The notes: generated by a model not told the origin, from the letters alone. A stretch of 64,000 nt of DNA from Paraburkholderia sp. IMGN_8 (GCF_038050405.1 NZ_CP150901.1:2046001-2110000), one strand, 5' to 3'; positions 1 through 9,360 are shown, numbered from the stretch's first letter. Translations and numbers: made by a program.

Positions 1-41
1 GAGGTGCATACGCGCTGAACAAACACCCCGGCCAGGCGTTG

Positions 42-1160
42 TCACGACTTTCCGTTTGCAGGCTGCAGCGACCGAATCGTGCCCGCTGATCCAGTGAGCC
101 TGCGCTTCACTTCCGTGTCCACGTCGAAAGTTGACTTCACGCCGACATCGCCGAGGTGGTCCTGCACCCATGCGTTTGCCGCCTTCCATCCGGCCTCTCT
201 CAAGGCGAGAAAGAACCCGGGTGACGGCGTGCTCTTCGATGCGGCGCCAATCTCTTCCATGAAGTCGTCTGCCCGTATCACATGGAAACGCTTCTCGGCG
301 TATGTCTTTCCATTTGGAGCCTCGAGAGGAATAACCCTGTCTCTGATGAGTTGGTTGATCAACTCGATCTGTCGAACTTCTTTCACCCAGGACGAGCCAA
401 AGCTCACCTCGTTGATCCGGTTGACAATCTGTCGCGGCAGCTTCGGCGGTCCGTGTTCCACCCGGAGTGGATCAATGAGGACAGTCAGAAGATCGTTCAC
501 GGAATCAACGAGCGGGTCGAGTGCAGGATTGGCCATGTAGCCTCCATCCCAATAGAATTCGCCGTCGATTTCAACCGCCTGGAAGAGCGTCGGGTAACAC
601 GTGGAGGCCATCAGTGCCCTTGACGTGATTTCCCCTGGACCAAAGATGCGCAGCGCAGTCCGGTTCACATTCGTCGCTGCGACATACAGGTCGGGCGCGT
701 CGTCGTTATGCCTGTTGAGTCGGCCGAAATCAGGAATGACCTGCTCCATGATCGAGCCGATTGGGTCCTGTAGCCAAGGTGTCAGGTATGGCGAGTTGAT
801 CTGTTGAAGCATGCCTTGCCCGATCACGAACAGGTTGGAGTCAACATTCCATCGCCGCGGCGAGTCCAGTTCTGCGGTCGGCGAGTTGAAAAGGAACGGG
901 TACCAGGACGACCTGGCGCCGACGGCGTTCCAGAGTTGCTCGAGTAATCGCTTTGCCTCCGCAGCATTGTCATGCAGACCATAGGCGCATGCCGCGCCGT
1001 TCAACGCGCCCCCGCTGGTGCCGCTGATTGCCTTGATAAACAACCCGCCTTTCGCCACTTCATCCAGCAGGCGATCCAGTACGCCCCACGTGAAGGCTGC
1101 GTGGGCCCCGCCACCCTGAAGGGCTAGGCCTATCGTTCGTTTCGATCCGATATCCGACAT
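42..1160 (-). CDS. patatin-like phospholipase family protein
   Basis: A 372-residue protein of the patatin/RssA lipid acyl-hydrolase family. It shows the glycine-rich oxyanion loop GGGAH at residues 16-20, the nucleophile elbow GTSGG at 47-51 (Ser49) and the Asp of the Ser-Asp dyad in DGG at 205-207, so it should be catalytically competent. No signal peptide is visible, so it is probably cytosolic or peripheral at the membrane. I chose the ATG at 1160 because the frame upstream of it (to 1250) encodes a low-complexity leader unlike the family, and the recognisable core starts just after this Met. The substrate cannot be told from the sequence. It stands alone; the next gene is about 300 bp away and unrelated. 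Confidence 0.85.
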   Translation of the reverse strand: MSDIGSKRTIGLALQGGGAHAAFTWGVLDRLLDEVAKGGLFIKAISGTSGGALNGAACAYGLHDNAAEAKRLLEQLWNAVGARSSWYPFLFNSPTAELDSPRRWNVDSNLFVIGQGMLQQINSPYLTPWLQDPIGSIMEQVIPDFGRLNRHNDDAPDLYVAATNVNRTALRIFGPGEITSRALMASTCYPTLFQAVEIDGEFYWDGGYMANPALDPLVDSVNDLLTVLIDPLRVEHGPPKLPRQIVNRINEVSFGSSWVKEVRQIELINQLIRDRVIPLEAPNGKTYAEKRFHVIRADDFMEEIGAASKSTPSPGFFLALREAGWKAANAWVQDHLGDVGVKSTFDVDTEVKRRLTGSAGTIRSLQPANGKS

Positions 1161-1455
1161 TTTCGGTTCCCCCGATTGGCTGTCCTGGCTCGCCGACGTT
1201 GTTCCGGACGTCAGCAAATTCCGTGGAGAACAGACGTCCAGCCGCACCAATACTTCCTGGGCCTCGTTTGGGCGTAGGGCGACCGGGGGGCCTTACGCGT
1301 TTACCGGCCCCGTCGATACAGCGAATGCCGTTACAGACAGGCAATCGGCACCTTTTTGTACCAGCCGCCGTCAATCGTCATCCGCCGCTTAATACTGCGC
1401 GGGCGCCTCAAGCATGCGCTGCTGCTCGGCGCGCACATAGATCGATGTCACCCAC

Positions 1456-1686
1456 TCAGACGGTCGTCCGCCGCCGTGCCCATTCCCTTCGTACCCTATT
1501 TGCTGCCATGTCCGCCGAGGTCCGGCAACTTTTCGCTCGCTTCCACGGTTCCTGCTGCCCGTTAGCCAGCGCCCCGAATTTTCGGGGATTCAATCCCAGT
1601 TCGCGAGCCATCTGGATATGCGTATGGCTCAACCTGAAACGCTGCCTCGCATCAAACCACGGCTGAAGCTTCGATGGTATCGGCAT
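1456..1686 (-). pseudogene. small conserved hypothetical protein with probably degraded C-terminus
   Basis: The first 50 or so residues (MPIPSKLQPWFDARQRF, then SHTHIQMARELGLNP and QEPWK) look like a small soluble protein family of unknown function that I recall from Burkholderiales. From memory, that family continues after the EPWK motif with a conserved Pro-rich/Phe-rich segment. Here the frame goes into an Arg-rich stretch with no resemblance, and neither alternative frame restores the expected end. I therefore read it as a remnant whose 3' half was replaced or shifted, though a short divergent gene is possible. The function of the family is not known to me. Confidence 0.45.
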
Positions 1687-2418
1687 CAGTGCCAGGCGCG
1701 TTTGATCGTTGCGGTCAATTCAGCGAGGACGAACCGGAGCGATGTCGATTTCTTCAGCACGCCCTCTTACGCGACCTACCCCGCAACCTGACCATGCCGC
1801 GTCCGGCCCTCAATTCGCCGCCAAGCGCGAGTGAGGTTCCCACTCACTGAAATTTGTCAGATGGATGCGCGCGACTATACTTCAATCGTCTGACGAGATT
1901 GGGCCAATCTATGGGGCCAACTTGACCACAACACATGCGCGGCCCAACACACGGGGTGACTCGGTGAGTCGACATTGACGCATTGAACCAAAATCGCTGC
2001 AAGCGCGGAGCGACCAGAAACGTTAAGCAATCCTGTATCTGCGGCCTGACCCGTCGCCTCGGAGTCTTCGACCGACCTCACACCGCCGGTTGGTTCGATA
2101 CGAGTGCGATCGCGATGGGTGGGATCGATGCGACCCTATACGTGTTCGGCGCACTTTTTGTCGGCGACGCACTTGAGAGTCAGTTCGTCGCAGCGGCGAC
2201 CGATAGCGGGATTGGGATTGCGGGGAGAACCTGGCATGCGTTTTCACTCAAGGCTTCACCACGAACAGGGTTGGTCACGGTCTTGGCCTCACGCTGGGTC
2301 TTACATAGAACCGCACTGGCTGCCCAGGGGCGTGCGACCCGGCAGACACCGTGTGACGACGTCTGCAAGGGCGAGATCGTTGCCCTGGAACCGCCACTGG
2401 CTCCGTGAAAGGCCTTGC
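1687..2418. other. 732-bp intergenic region, one promoter-like site, no convincing gene
   Basis: Several open frames cross this stretch, but none has a plausible protein composition or a ribosome binding site. The only structured signal is the sigma-70-like promoter at 1854-1881 pointing towards the receiver/GGDEF/EAL gene, which would give an unusually long leader of about 530 nt. Confidence 0.5.
1854..1881 (+). promoter_or_regulatory. sigma-70-like promoter, TTGTCA-N16-TATACT
   Basis: A -35 hexamer TTGTCA at 1854-1859 and a -10 hexamer TATACT at 1876-1881 are separated by 16 bp, a good match to the housekeeping consensus in a GC-rich genome. It faces the signalling gene starting at 2419. 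Confidence 0.5.
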
Positions 2419-4680
2419 GTGAGCGTGCAGAGCGATCCAGTCAATCGTCGCGTCCTGGTGATCAACGACAATGTTGCGACTCACCAGAACTTCCGCAAGA
2501 TTCTCGCTCGCCCCCTGGACAGCGAAACTGCGCTGGCCGCAACCCAGGCGTCCTTTTTCGGCGAGGTTCCAGCCGGTCGCGCGGCGTTTCAGATCGATTC
2601 CGCATATCAGGGCCAGGAAGCGCTGGAGCGGGTCGTGCGCGCGCTGGCGGAGAACAAACCCTATGCGATGGCCTTTGTCGACATGCACATGCTGCCCGGT
2701 TGGGACAGCCTTCAGACCATCGAGCGGCTCTGGCAAGTGGACCCGAAGTTGCAGTTTGCCCTATGCAGCCCGCATTCCGATTACCCCTGGGGGACCTTGG
2801 CCAGGCGCCTGGGCGCAGACGACCGGCTGCTCATTCTCAAGAAGCCATTGAACAACATTGAGATCCGCCAGACGGCCAGCGTGCTGACCACGAAGTGGCA
2901 GATGACGAAAGAGGCGGCCTTCAAGACGAGCGACCTGGAAGAGGTCGTCGAGGAAAGAATCAAAGCGCTTACTGAAGCCAACATCATCGTCCAGAACAGT
3001 CCAGTCATCCTTTACCGTCTGCGTGGCGAGCCGTCGTTTCCGCTCATCTACATATCGCATGACATCACCAGGTTCGGCCACGACCGCGCTACCTTGCTCG
3101 CCTCGCCAGCCTGGGCCAACGAGCTTGTCGACCCGGACGACCAGGCCAAAGTCGATGCGGCACTGGCACGAGTCCTGGAAAAGGACGCCGAAGGCGTCTC
3201 AATCGAGTTCCGCTTGCGCACTGGCGACGGCGCTTACCGTTGTGTCGCGAATCGCTACGTCCCGGTCCGCGATAAGGATGGACGGCTAATCGAAGTTGAA
3301 GGGATCATCATCGACATTACCGAGCGCAAGGCAGCGGAGGAAAAGATCGCGCGGCTCGCTCACACTGATGCGCTCACGGGTTTGGCGAATCGGGCCAGCT
3401 TCCTCGCGCAGGTGCGCCAGGCTTTCGCTGCAGCCCAACATGGCACCGTGCCGTTTGCGATTTTCTTTGTTGATCTCGACCACTTCAAGCTGGTCAATGA
3501 CAGACTGGGTTACCCGATCGGCGACCTGTTGCTTCGGGAGGTGGCAGAGCGCCTCAGAAATTGCACTCACGAAAGCAACCTGGTTGCCCGGTTGAGCGGC
3601 GATGCGTTTGCGGTGCTGCAGGGCGACATGGGCGAGCCCGCGAGCGCCGGTGTACTGGCTGCGAAGCTCCAAACGGCACTGGCGTCTCCCTATCTGCTCA
3701 ATGGCAACGATGTGCGTATCTCAGTGAGCATTGGCATCCGTGCGTACGTCCAGGGCGACAGTGGAGCAGACGCCATGCTGACGCACGCCGATTTAGCGCT
3801 CCACCGTGCGAAGCATAAGGGCGGCAACCGATATCGCTTTCATTCTGACGAACTCGACCAGGAGGTGCTCGAACGTGTCGCACTCGCCGACGACTTGAGA
3901 GGAGCGATTGATCGCGGCGAGTTGGAACTCCAGTACCAGCCCGAGGTCGAGTTGTCCTCCGGAAACATTCTGGGGATGGAAGGGCTGGTTCGCTGGCATC
4001 ACCCGACGCGCGGCCTCATTGCCCCCGGTGTGTTTATTCCGATCGCCGAGAGGGACGGCACCATGGCAGCGCTTGGGCACTGGGTGCTAGACCAGGCGTG
4101 CCGGCAAATGAGAGTATGGCGCGACGAGGGGGTGGCCCCGCTAATGATCGCGATCAATCTGTCTCTGTTCGAGCTCAGGAGCGCTCAAGCATTCGTGCGC
4201 GATGTCGCTGAAACCGCCGCGAAGTGGCGTCTCGCCCCCTCCGATCTGGAATTCGACGTGACTGAGGCGACTCTGGCCAGGCTGTCGTGGGCACAAAGCG
4301 ACATACTCCCACAGCTACATGAGCTCGGCGCGAAGATCGCCATCGATGATTTCGGTAGCAAGTACGCGTCATTTGAGTATGTCAAGGCTTATCGCGTGAA
4401 CCATCTCAAGATCGCGCAATCCCTCATCCACAGGTCTACCAGCGATCCCGAGAGTGCAGCGACGATCCGTGCCATCGTCACCTTTGCGCACAGTATCGGG
4501 ATCGGGGTCATTGCCCAAGGCGTGGAGACCGAGCAACAGCGTGCGCTGCTGGCTGCGACGAATCGGGCGACGAGCGCGCAAGGCTTCCGTTTCAGCGAAG
4601 CGGTGGGGGCCGCTCGAGCCAGCGAGCTCCTGCACCAAGGCCACATCGCGCCATGCGCGGGGCCTTGTTCGGAAGGGTAG
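2419..4680 (+). CDS. receiver-PAS-GGDEF-EAL protein with degenerate motifs
   Basis: A 753-residue multidomain signalling protein: N-terminal receiver-like domain (about 10-150, phospho-acceptor candidate Asp88, acidic pair altered to Asn16-Asp17), PAS/PAC (about 190-315), GGDEF-type (about 325-480) and EAL-type (about 495-740). The cyclase signature is SGDAF at 393-397 instead of GGDEF, and no RxxD inhibitory site precedes it. The EAL motif reads EGL (521-523), DDFG is intact (643-646), KID reads KIA (664-666) and the catalytic AEGVET reads AQGVET (Gln700). Cyclic-di-GMP synthesis is unlikely and hydrolysis doubtful, so I infer a binding or protein-interaction role. The GTG at 2419 was chosen because GAAAGG lies 6 nt upstream and the receiver fold begins right after; the open frame extends 105 codons further but without domain-like sequence. 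Confidence 0.8.
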   Translation: MSVQSDPVNRRVLVINDNVATHQNFRKILARPLDSETALAATQASFFGEVPAGRAAFQIDSAYQGQEALERVVRALAENKPYAMAFVDMHMLPGWDSLQTIERLWQVDPKLQFALCSPHSDYPWGTLARRLGADDRLLILKKPLNNIEIRQTASVLTTKWQMTKEAAFKTSDLEEVVEERIKALTEANIIVQNSPVILYRLRGEPSFPLIYISHDITRFGHDRATLLASPAWANELVDPDDQAKVDAALARVLEKDAEGVSIEFRLRTGDGAYRCVANRYVPVRDKDGRLIEVEGIIIDITERKAAEEKIARLAHTDALTGLANRASFLAQVRQAFAAAQHGTVPFAIFFVDLDHFKLVNDRLGYPIGDLLLREVAERLRNCTHESNLVARLSGDAFAVLQGDMGEPASAGVLAAKLQTALASPYLLNGNDVRISVSIGIRAYVQGDSGADAMLTHADLALHRAKHKGGNRYRFHSDELDQEVLERVALADDLRGAIDRGELELQYQPEVELSSGNILGMEGLVRWHHPTRGLIAPGVFIPIAERDGTMAALGHWVLDQACRQMRVWRDEGVAPLMIAINLSLFELRSAQAFVRDVAETAAKWRLAPSDLEFDVTEATLARLSWAQSDILPQLHELGAKIAIDDFGSKYASFEYVKAYRVNHLKIAQSLIHRSTSDPESAATIRAIVTFAHSIGIGVIAQGVETEQQRALLAATNRATSAQGFRFSEAVGAARASELLHQGHIAPCAGPCSEG

Positions 4681-4826
4681 GAGTTCGCTTGTTGCGGACG
4701 GAAGTTCCGCCCGGCCCACGGCGCTGTTGGTTCATTCGGGTGCGCAATGAACGTCGGACCTGACGAGCCTGGTTGGGCCGAAGGGTGTTACTGATGGCAA
4801 CGTCAACGACATTCCGCGTGCGCCAT

Positions 4827-4856
4827 CAACACCCGGCCGCTTCGCGGCGTGTTGTT
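4827..4856 (+). terminator. possible terminator hairpin after the GGDEF/EAL gene
   Basis: CAACAC pairs with GTGTTG and GCCGC with GCGGC around a TTC loop, with a 3-nt bulge. A T6 run follows about 15 nt later. It lies about 150 nt after the stop codon, so the assignment is tentative. Confidence 0.3.
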
Positions 4857-4897
4857 GCCTGCTTCGACGGTTTTTTGCCTTTCAAAAACTTTCGCCG

Positions 4898-4908
4898 CCC
4901 CCCCCCCC
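4898..4908. repeat. homopolymer tract of 11 C
   Basis: An uninterrupted run of eleven C residues 43 bp upstream of the start codon of the broken zinc-ribbon gene. Such tracts are prone to slippage and can be phase-variable when they sit in a promoter or leader. They are also a common place for sequencing error. Confidence 0.7.
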
Positions 4909-4951
4909 GCTTTACAAGCGTGCACTATCAGCATTCAATTCGGGGGAATCA

Positions 4952-5256
4952 ATGACACTCGTCAAGTGCCAAGAATGCAAAAATAGATTGGCAGTTCGGC
5001 AAAAATTTGCCTGCATGGCGGTGTTACAAACCCGGCAGCGAAAACAAGTCATGTCCTACTCGGCTTTGGCGGTGTCGCGATCTTCTGTCAAATCAAGCCC
5101 GAGTGGCGACTTCATTCCCAATCGAAAATACAGACTGTTTTTGCTGAGCAGGATATCAACAGCATTCCGACTGAGAGAATCGCCAGCGAAGTAACTGACT
5201 ATTGTCGCGAACTGCTGCAGGCAGCGAGGCCGGAAGGAACGGCACGCGAAGACTGA
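4952..5256 (+). pseudogene. zinc-ribbon protein gene disrupted by a 1-nt deletion
   Basis: The ATG at 4952 has a GGGGGAA ribosome binding site. It encodes MTLVKCQECKN, the start of a zinc-ribbon protein, and then leaves frame. Adding one base after codon 11 (AAT-AG restored to AAT-GAG) recovers IGSSAK, then a CLHGG in place of the usual CPHCG, then NPAAKTSHVLLGFGGVAIFC and an open frame to TGA at 5254-5256, about 101 residues. The second knuckle has lost one Cys, so decay is not limited to the frameshift. Reading without correction gives an 80-residue frame ending at 5194 that resembles nothing. A sequencing error could explain the frameshift but not the lost Cys. Confidence 0.7.
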
Positions 5257-5331
5257 CTATAACTACCGTCACCTTCTCGCTAAAGAGCCCGCTGTTTGCA
5301 GGCTTTTTTACTTCACCTTGCTCGCAAAGAA

Positions 5332-5354
5332 AAAGGGACGACAAGCGTCCCTTT
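5332..5354. terminator. bidirectional Rho-independent terminator
   Basis: A perfect 9-bp stem AAAGGGACG/CGTCCCTTT with loop ACAAG lies between the zinc-ribbon remnant and the 3' end of the porin gene. On the minus strand it is followed by a T-rich stretch, as expected for termination of the porin transcript, which ends at 5380. Confidence 0.75.
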
Positions 5355-5379
5355 CAAGCTGGATCGTTTTTCTTATCTA

Positions 5380-6528
5380 CTAGAACGAATGCTTCATCCC
5401 AATCCGCACATCGCTCTGCGTATTCGACGTCGACGGCGTGAAGCTATAGCCGATCACCGCATTCACGCCATCCGATGCACGCAGGTAGTCGCCGGAGATA
5501 TAGACGTCGGTGCGTTTCGATAACAGGTAATGCAGCCCGAGCGAGCCCTGATTCCAGTGGTTTCCTTCGAAACGCGTGTGCTGATAGCCGCCGTACAGAA
5601 CCAGCGCCGGCGTGAAGTTGTACGACGCGCCCGCTTCATAGACCTGCATGTGTGAGGTCTGCCCAAAACCCTTGATCGTCGTGTACGTGAAATCGCCTGA
5701 GAGCATCAGGTCGCCCATCGTATAAGCCGCACCGATCGCGAACGCGCCTTGTTTATCGACCGGGAACGACGACGAGCTATATAGATCGGTAACCGCGCCG
5801 GTCGTCGGATTGACGGAAACGGTCGGCTGGCCGAGGAAGGTCCGCGTGCCGATCATCGCGTACGGGTCGAACGCATAGATGCCGTACGGATTGTTCAACT
5901 GCGTATACGCCGCGCCGATGTTGAACGCGCTGTGCTCGTAATACGCGCCCACGCTCCATGCGCTCTTCTGATGGAAGTCGCCCGCGGTGTTGCCGAACGA
6001 GTACATGCCGCCGAACTTGAAGCCCGAAAAATCGCTCGATACGAATTTGACGGAATTCGGCAGGCGATCGCCGTTCATGCGGTCGAAGTCGCCCTGGTGG
6101 ATCGCGTAGCCGCTCGCCCACGAGGAGATGTTGTACAGATAGACGAACTCATCGGTCATGTCGAGCTGATTGCCGAATGAGAACGTGCCCCAACTGTTCT
6201 TCAAGCCCACGTATGCCTGCCGTCCAAACTCCGAACCGCCAAATCCTAATTGTCCGTTGCTCAGATGGAAACCCGATTCGAGCACGAATACAGCCTGCAA
6301 GCCGCCGCCGAGGTCCTCGACACCCTTGAAGCCGATCCGGTTGCCGTATGAAACGCCGTCGTCGAATTTGAACTGATGGGCGCCGCCGGCATTGTTCACG
6401 TAGGTGATACCCGCATCCAGGATGCCGTATAGCGTGACGCTGCTCTGCGCGTGGACAGCTGCGGGCGCGCATGCGGCGCTTGCCGCGAGAGCGAGGCCCG
6501 AAAGGCTGACGGCATTTCTCTTCTTCAT
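5380..6528 (-). CDS. outer-membrane porin (Gram-negative porin, Burkholderia type)
   Basis: A 382-residue beta-barrel porin. The signal peptide is residues 1-27 (cleavage after VHA), the mature chain opens with QSSVTLYGILDAG as in trimeric beta-proteobacterial porins, and the protein ends in an aromatic residue (KHSF), the signal for barrel assembly by BAM. Length is normal for the family. An AGGGGAGA ribosome binding site precedes the ATG. It is monocistronic, with the hairpin at 5332-5354 behind it and a 262-bp region in front. Substrate preference cannot be read from the sequence. Confidence 0.9.
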   Translation of the reverse strand: MKKRNAVSLSGLALAASAACAPAAVHAQSSVTLYGILDAGITYVNNAGGAHQFKFDDGVSYGNRIGFKGVEDLGGGLQAVFVLESGFHLSNGQLGFGGSEFGRQAYVGLKNSWGTFSFGNQLDMTDEFVYLYNISSWASGYAIHQGDFDRMNGDRLPNSVKFVSSDFSGFKFGGMYSFGNTAGDFHQKSAWSVGAYYEHSAFNIGAAYTQLNNPYGIYAFDPYAMIGTRTFLGQPTVSVNPTTGAVTDLYSSSSFPVDKQGAFAIGAAYTMGDLMLSGDFTYTTIKGFGQTSHMQVYEAGASYNFTPALVLYGGYQHTRFEGNHWNQGSLGLHYLLSKRTDVYISGDYLRASDGVNAVIGYSFTPSTSNTQSDVRIGMKHSF

Positions 6529-6790
6529 CTAATTCTCCCCTGCTCTTTGCCTGCGTATTTCGTTGGATAAAGCGATCCCTGCTGCGTGTAATGACTTCTT
6601 ATGCGCAGCGCTTCTCGCATGACGGGCAGATCTATACTGATTGAGACCGAGTGAAGCTGGATGCGATGCATGCAATGTGTCCGGCATGCCTGCATCGACG
6701 GGTCAAGAATACGAGTCCAGATTTATGGGGATTCGACCGGATGCGACATGAATCTGTCGAGTAGCGACCTGGTGATTAGGAATGCCGCTG

Positions 6791-7741
6791 TTATTTCACG
6801 CCGAGTGCGGTCTGCACGGCTTGCAGACCATTGGCCCCGCTAGCGGTGTTCACGCCTTCGAGCCATGACTTCAGTAATTCCGGGTGACGCTTGAGCGCAT
6901 CGGCGGCGGCCACGTCCACGCCGGTTTTCTTTTCCAGCACCTCGGTGATCACGCCGTTTTCCAGATCGACGTTGAACGTCAGTTGCCTGAACAGGCGGCC
7001 GACATTCGGGCATTGTTCGGCGTAACCCGTGCGCGCAACGGTATTGACCGTGGCGCCGCCATAGTTCGGGCCGAAGTACTTGTCGCCGCCGTCGAGATAG
7101 GTCAGCTTGAATTTGGTGTTCATCAGATGTGGCTCCCACGCGAGGAACACGATCCATTTCTTCTCGCGAACCCAGCGTTCGACCTGGGTGAGCATGCCAG
7201 TCTCGCTCGACTCGACCAGCTTCCAGCTGCCGAGCCCGTACGCTTTTTCATCGACCATCTTCTTGATGTTCTGATTGGCCGGCGCGCCCGGCTCGATGCC
7301 GTAGATCTTGCTATCGAACTTGTCGGCGTTCTTCGCGAGATCGGCGAACGAGTGCACGCCGGCCGCCGCCACGTAGTCGGGAACCGCGAGCGTGAACTTC
7401 GCGTTGCTCAGATTCGGATGCACGACCTCAATCGACTTCTCGTCCTCGAACGGCTTGACGACCGGCGCCTGCGCGGGCATCCAGTTGCCGAGAAACACGT
7501 CGATCTGCCCTTTCTTCAAGCCCTGGTAAGTAATCGGCACCGACAGGTTCGCGACGCTCTGCCGGTATCCGAGCGCCTTCAACAGAACGCCGGTCATCGC
7601 ATTGGTCGCATCGATGTCTGTCCAGCCTGGCCCGGCCATGTTGACTTGGGTGCACGACTGCGGCTCGGCCGCCGCCGTGAACGTGGTCGCCACGCATAGC
7701 AACGCAACGCTGGATACCACCTGTTTGAAGAGCTTTTTCAT
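6791..7741 (-). CDS. choline/betaine ABC transporter substrate-binding protein (OpuAC family)
   Basis: A 316-residue periplasmic protein with a signal peptide (residues 1-24, cleaved near TAAA-EPQSC) and an OpuAC/ChoX-type fold. Family marks include WTDIDATNAM near the N-terminus, the repeated pattern VFLGNWMPAQ and VFLAWEPH that supplies cage aromatic residues for quaternary ammonium, and the Cys pair seen in ChoX relatives. It lies 62 bp downstream of betC on the same strand, so it is probably co-transcribed and feeds choline or its sulfate ester to a transporter. No permease or ATPase genes are adjacent; the choVW genes at 48-50 kb are the obvious partner. It resembles the product at 45983-46918 more than the one at 11514-12371. 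Confidence 0.85.
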   Translation of the reverse strand: MKKLFKQVVSSVALLCVATTFTAAAEPQSCTQVNMAGPGWTDIDATNAMTGVLLKALGYRQSVANLSVPITYQGLKKGQIDVFLGNWMPAQAPVVKPFEDEKSIEVVHPNLSNAKFTLAVPDYVAAAGVHSFADLAKNADKFDSKIYGIEPGAPANQNIKKMVDEKAYGLGSWKLVESSETGMLTQVERWVREKKWIVFLAWEPHLMNTKFKLTYLDGGDKYFGPNYGGATVNTVARTGYAEQCPNVGRLFRQLTFNVDLENGVITEVLEKKTGVDVAAADALKRHPELLKSWLEGVNTASGANGLQAVQTALGVK

Positions 7742-7803
7742 GTCGGCTTCCTGAGGGTGAGATGAGAGTGAGAGGAATCGCTTACGGACGCACTAAGGAC
7801 GCA

Positions 7804-9360
7804 CTAACGAACCACGGCCGGGAAACGCGCCATCGCTTCGAGCGTATCGAGGTCAATGTGATTGCGCATATAACGCTGGCTTGCATCGACACGCGGTTGC
7901 CAGTCCCACGACGCGACCGTGCCTTGCGTCGTGGCCTCGAAATGAAAACGGCGACGGCGCTGGCTGCTCAGCACGTCGTTGTGCAGCGCGACGAGATTCC
8001 AGCGCTGGGCGATCTCGTCGCGAAACGCCGCGACTCGCGATGCGTACTCCGCGCGCGCTGCCAGGTTCTCGCGCTCCAGCGGATCGGCGGCGACGTCGTA
8101 CAGCTGGTCCGGATCGGCTGGCGTGTGAATGAACTTGAAGCGGCCGCGACGCAGCATCACAATCGGCGCGATGGCGCCTTCGGCCAAGTATTCGCCGATC
8201 GCTTCGTCATGGCCGCGATGCGCACCCTGCGCACCATGTGCGCCGAGCAGATGCGGCACGAGGCTTTGGCCGTCGAGCGAATCGGGCCATGCAGCGGGCC
8301 GCTCGCCGCGCGCCAGCTCAACGAGCGTCGGCAGCAGATCGAGATGCGACACCGACTCGCTCACGCGATGCGCGTCGAACTTCCGGGGCGCATGCACGAT
8401 CAGCGGCACGCGGCAGCCGCCTTCGAAGAACGTCATCTTGTACCAGAGACCGCGCTCGCCGAGCATCTCGCCATGATCGGACGTCACCACAATGACGGTG
8501 TCCTGAGCGAGCCCCGACTGCTCGAGCGCTTCGAGGATCGCGCCGAACTGGTCGTCGACGTATGAGATCGCGCCGTAGTAAGCGCGGCGCGCATTGCGGA
8601 TCTGCTGGACGGTTGGCGGCGTGCGGTCGGCTTCGCATACATGGCGCAAGCGCTTTGAATGGGGGTCGGCTTCATCGAACGAATCGCGATGCGTGGGCAT
8701 ATCGATGTCTTCGTCGCGGTACATGTCCCAGTATTTTTTCGGAATCGCGTACGGGTCGTGCGGATGCGTCAGCGAGGCAACCATGCAGAACGGTCGCGCA
8801 TCTTTTCCGGCATGACGTTCGCGTGCGATATCGAAGAGCTTCTGACGCGTGGTGAACGTGACTTCGTCGTCAAAATCAAGCTGGTTCGTGCGTACGCAGG
8901 GACCGGCGTCGATCACCGAACTCATGTTGTGATACCACGTCGGACGCGCTTCGAAATTGTCCCAGTCGGGCGTCCAGCCGAAATCGGCGGGATAGATGTC
9001 GGTGGTCAGGCGTTCCTCGAAACCGTGCAACTGATCGGCGCCGCAAAAATGCATCTTGCCCGAGAGAATCGTGCGATAGCCCTCCGCGCGGAGATAATGC
9101 GCGAACGTCAGCGTTTGCGACGGAAATTCTGCTGCATTGTCATAGGCGCCGATCGCGGACGGCAGCTTGCCGGACAAAAAAGAAAAGCGCGACGGCGCGC
9201 ACAACGGACTCGCGCAGTACGCCGATTCGAACACGACGCCCTGCTTCGCCAGCCGATCCAGATTGGGGGTTTTCGTCAGACGATGCCCGTATGCGGCAAG
9301 CGCGAACGGCGTCAGCTGATCGGCCATCAGAATAAGAATATTCGGTTTCGTGTCAAGCAT
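7804..9360 (-). CDS. betC: choline-sulfatase
   Basis: A 518-residue type I sulfatase that hydrolyses choline-O-sulfate to choline and sulfate in the cytoplasm. Cys54 in CAPSR (54-58) is the residue converted to formylglycine, the same position as in the characterised Sinorhizobium enzyme. ILILMADQ near residue 10 and the later TSDHGEMLGERG supply the calcium-binding acidic residues, and the C-terminal choline-sulfatase tail is present. I chose the ATG at 9360 (MLDTKPN); the longer frame to 9450 adds 30 residues unlike the family. It forms an operon with the binding protein downstream and is divergent from a LysR gene of the kind usually paired with betC. Confidence 0.93.
   Translation of the reverse strand: MLDTKPNILILMADQLTPFALAAYGHRLTKTPNLDRLAKQGVVFESAYCASPLCAPSRFSFLSGKLPSAIGAYDNAAEFPSQTLTFAHYLRAEGYRTILSGKMHFCGADQLHGFEERLTTDIYPADFGWTPDWDNFEARPTWYHNMSSVIDAGPCVRTNQLDFDDEVTFTTRQKLFDIARERHAGKDARPFCMVASLTHPHDPYAIPKKYWDMYRDEDIDMPTHRDSFDEADPHSKRLRHVCEADRTPPTVQQIRNARRAYYGAISYVDDQFGAILEALEQSGLAQDTVIVVTSDHGEMLGERGLWYKMTFFEGGCRVPLIVHAPRKFDAHRVSESVSHLDLLPTLVELARGERPAAWPDSLDGQSLVPHLLGAHGAQGAHRGHDEAIGEYLAEGAIAPIVMLRRGRFKFIHTPADPDQLYDVAADPLERENLAARAEYASRVAAFRDEIAQRWNLVALHNDVLSSQRRRRFHFEATTQGTVASWDWQPRVDASQRYMRNHIDLDTLEAMARFPAVVR

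Noticed and set aside
2104..2418. N-terminal extension of the GGDEF/EAL protein by 105 residues.
   Set aside because: Composition is Arg/His-rich and unlike a domain, whereas a good ribosome binding site precedes the GTG at 2419.
5281..5308. Second terminator AGCCCGC/GCAGGCT followed by T6 after the zinc-ribbon remnant.
   Set aside because: The stem has an internal mismatch and may simply be the old terminator of the pseudogene; the hairpin at 5332-5354 is much stronger, so only that one is annotated.
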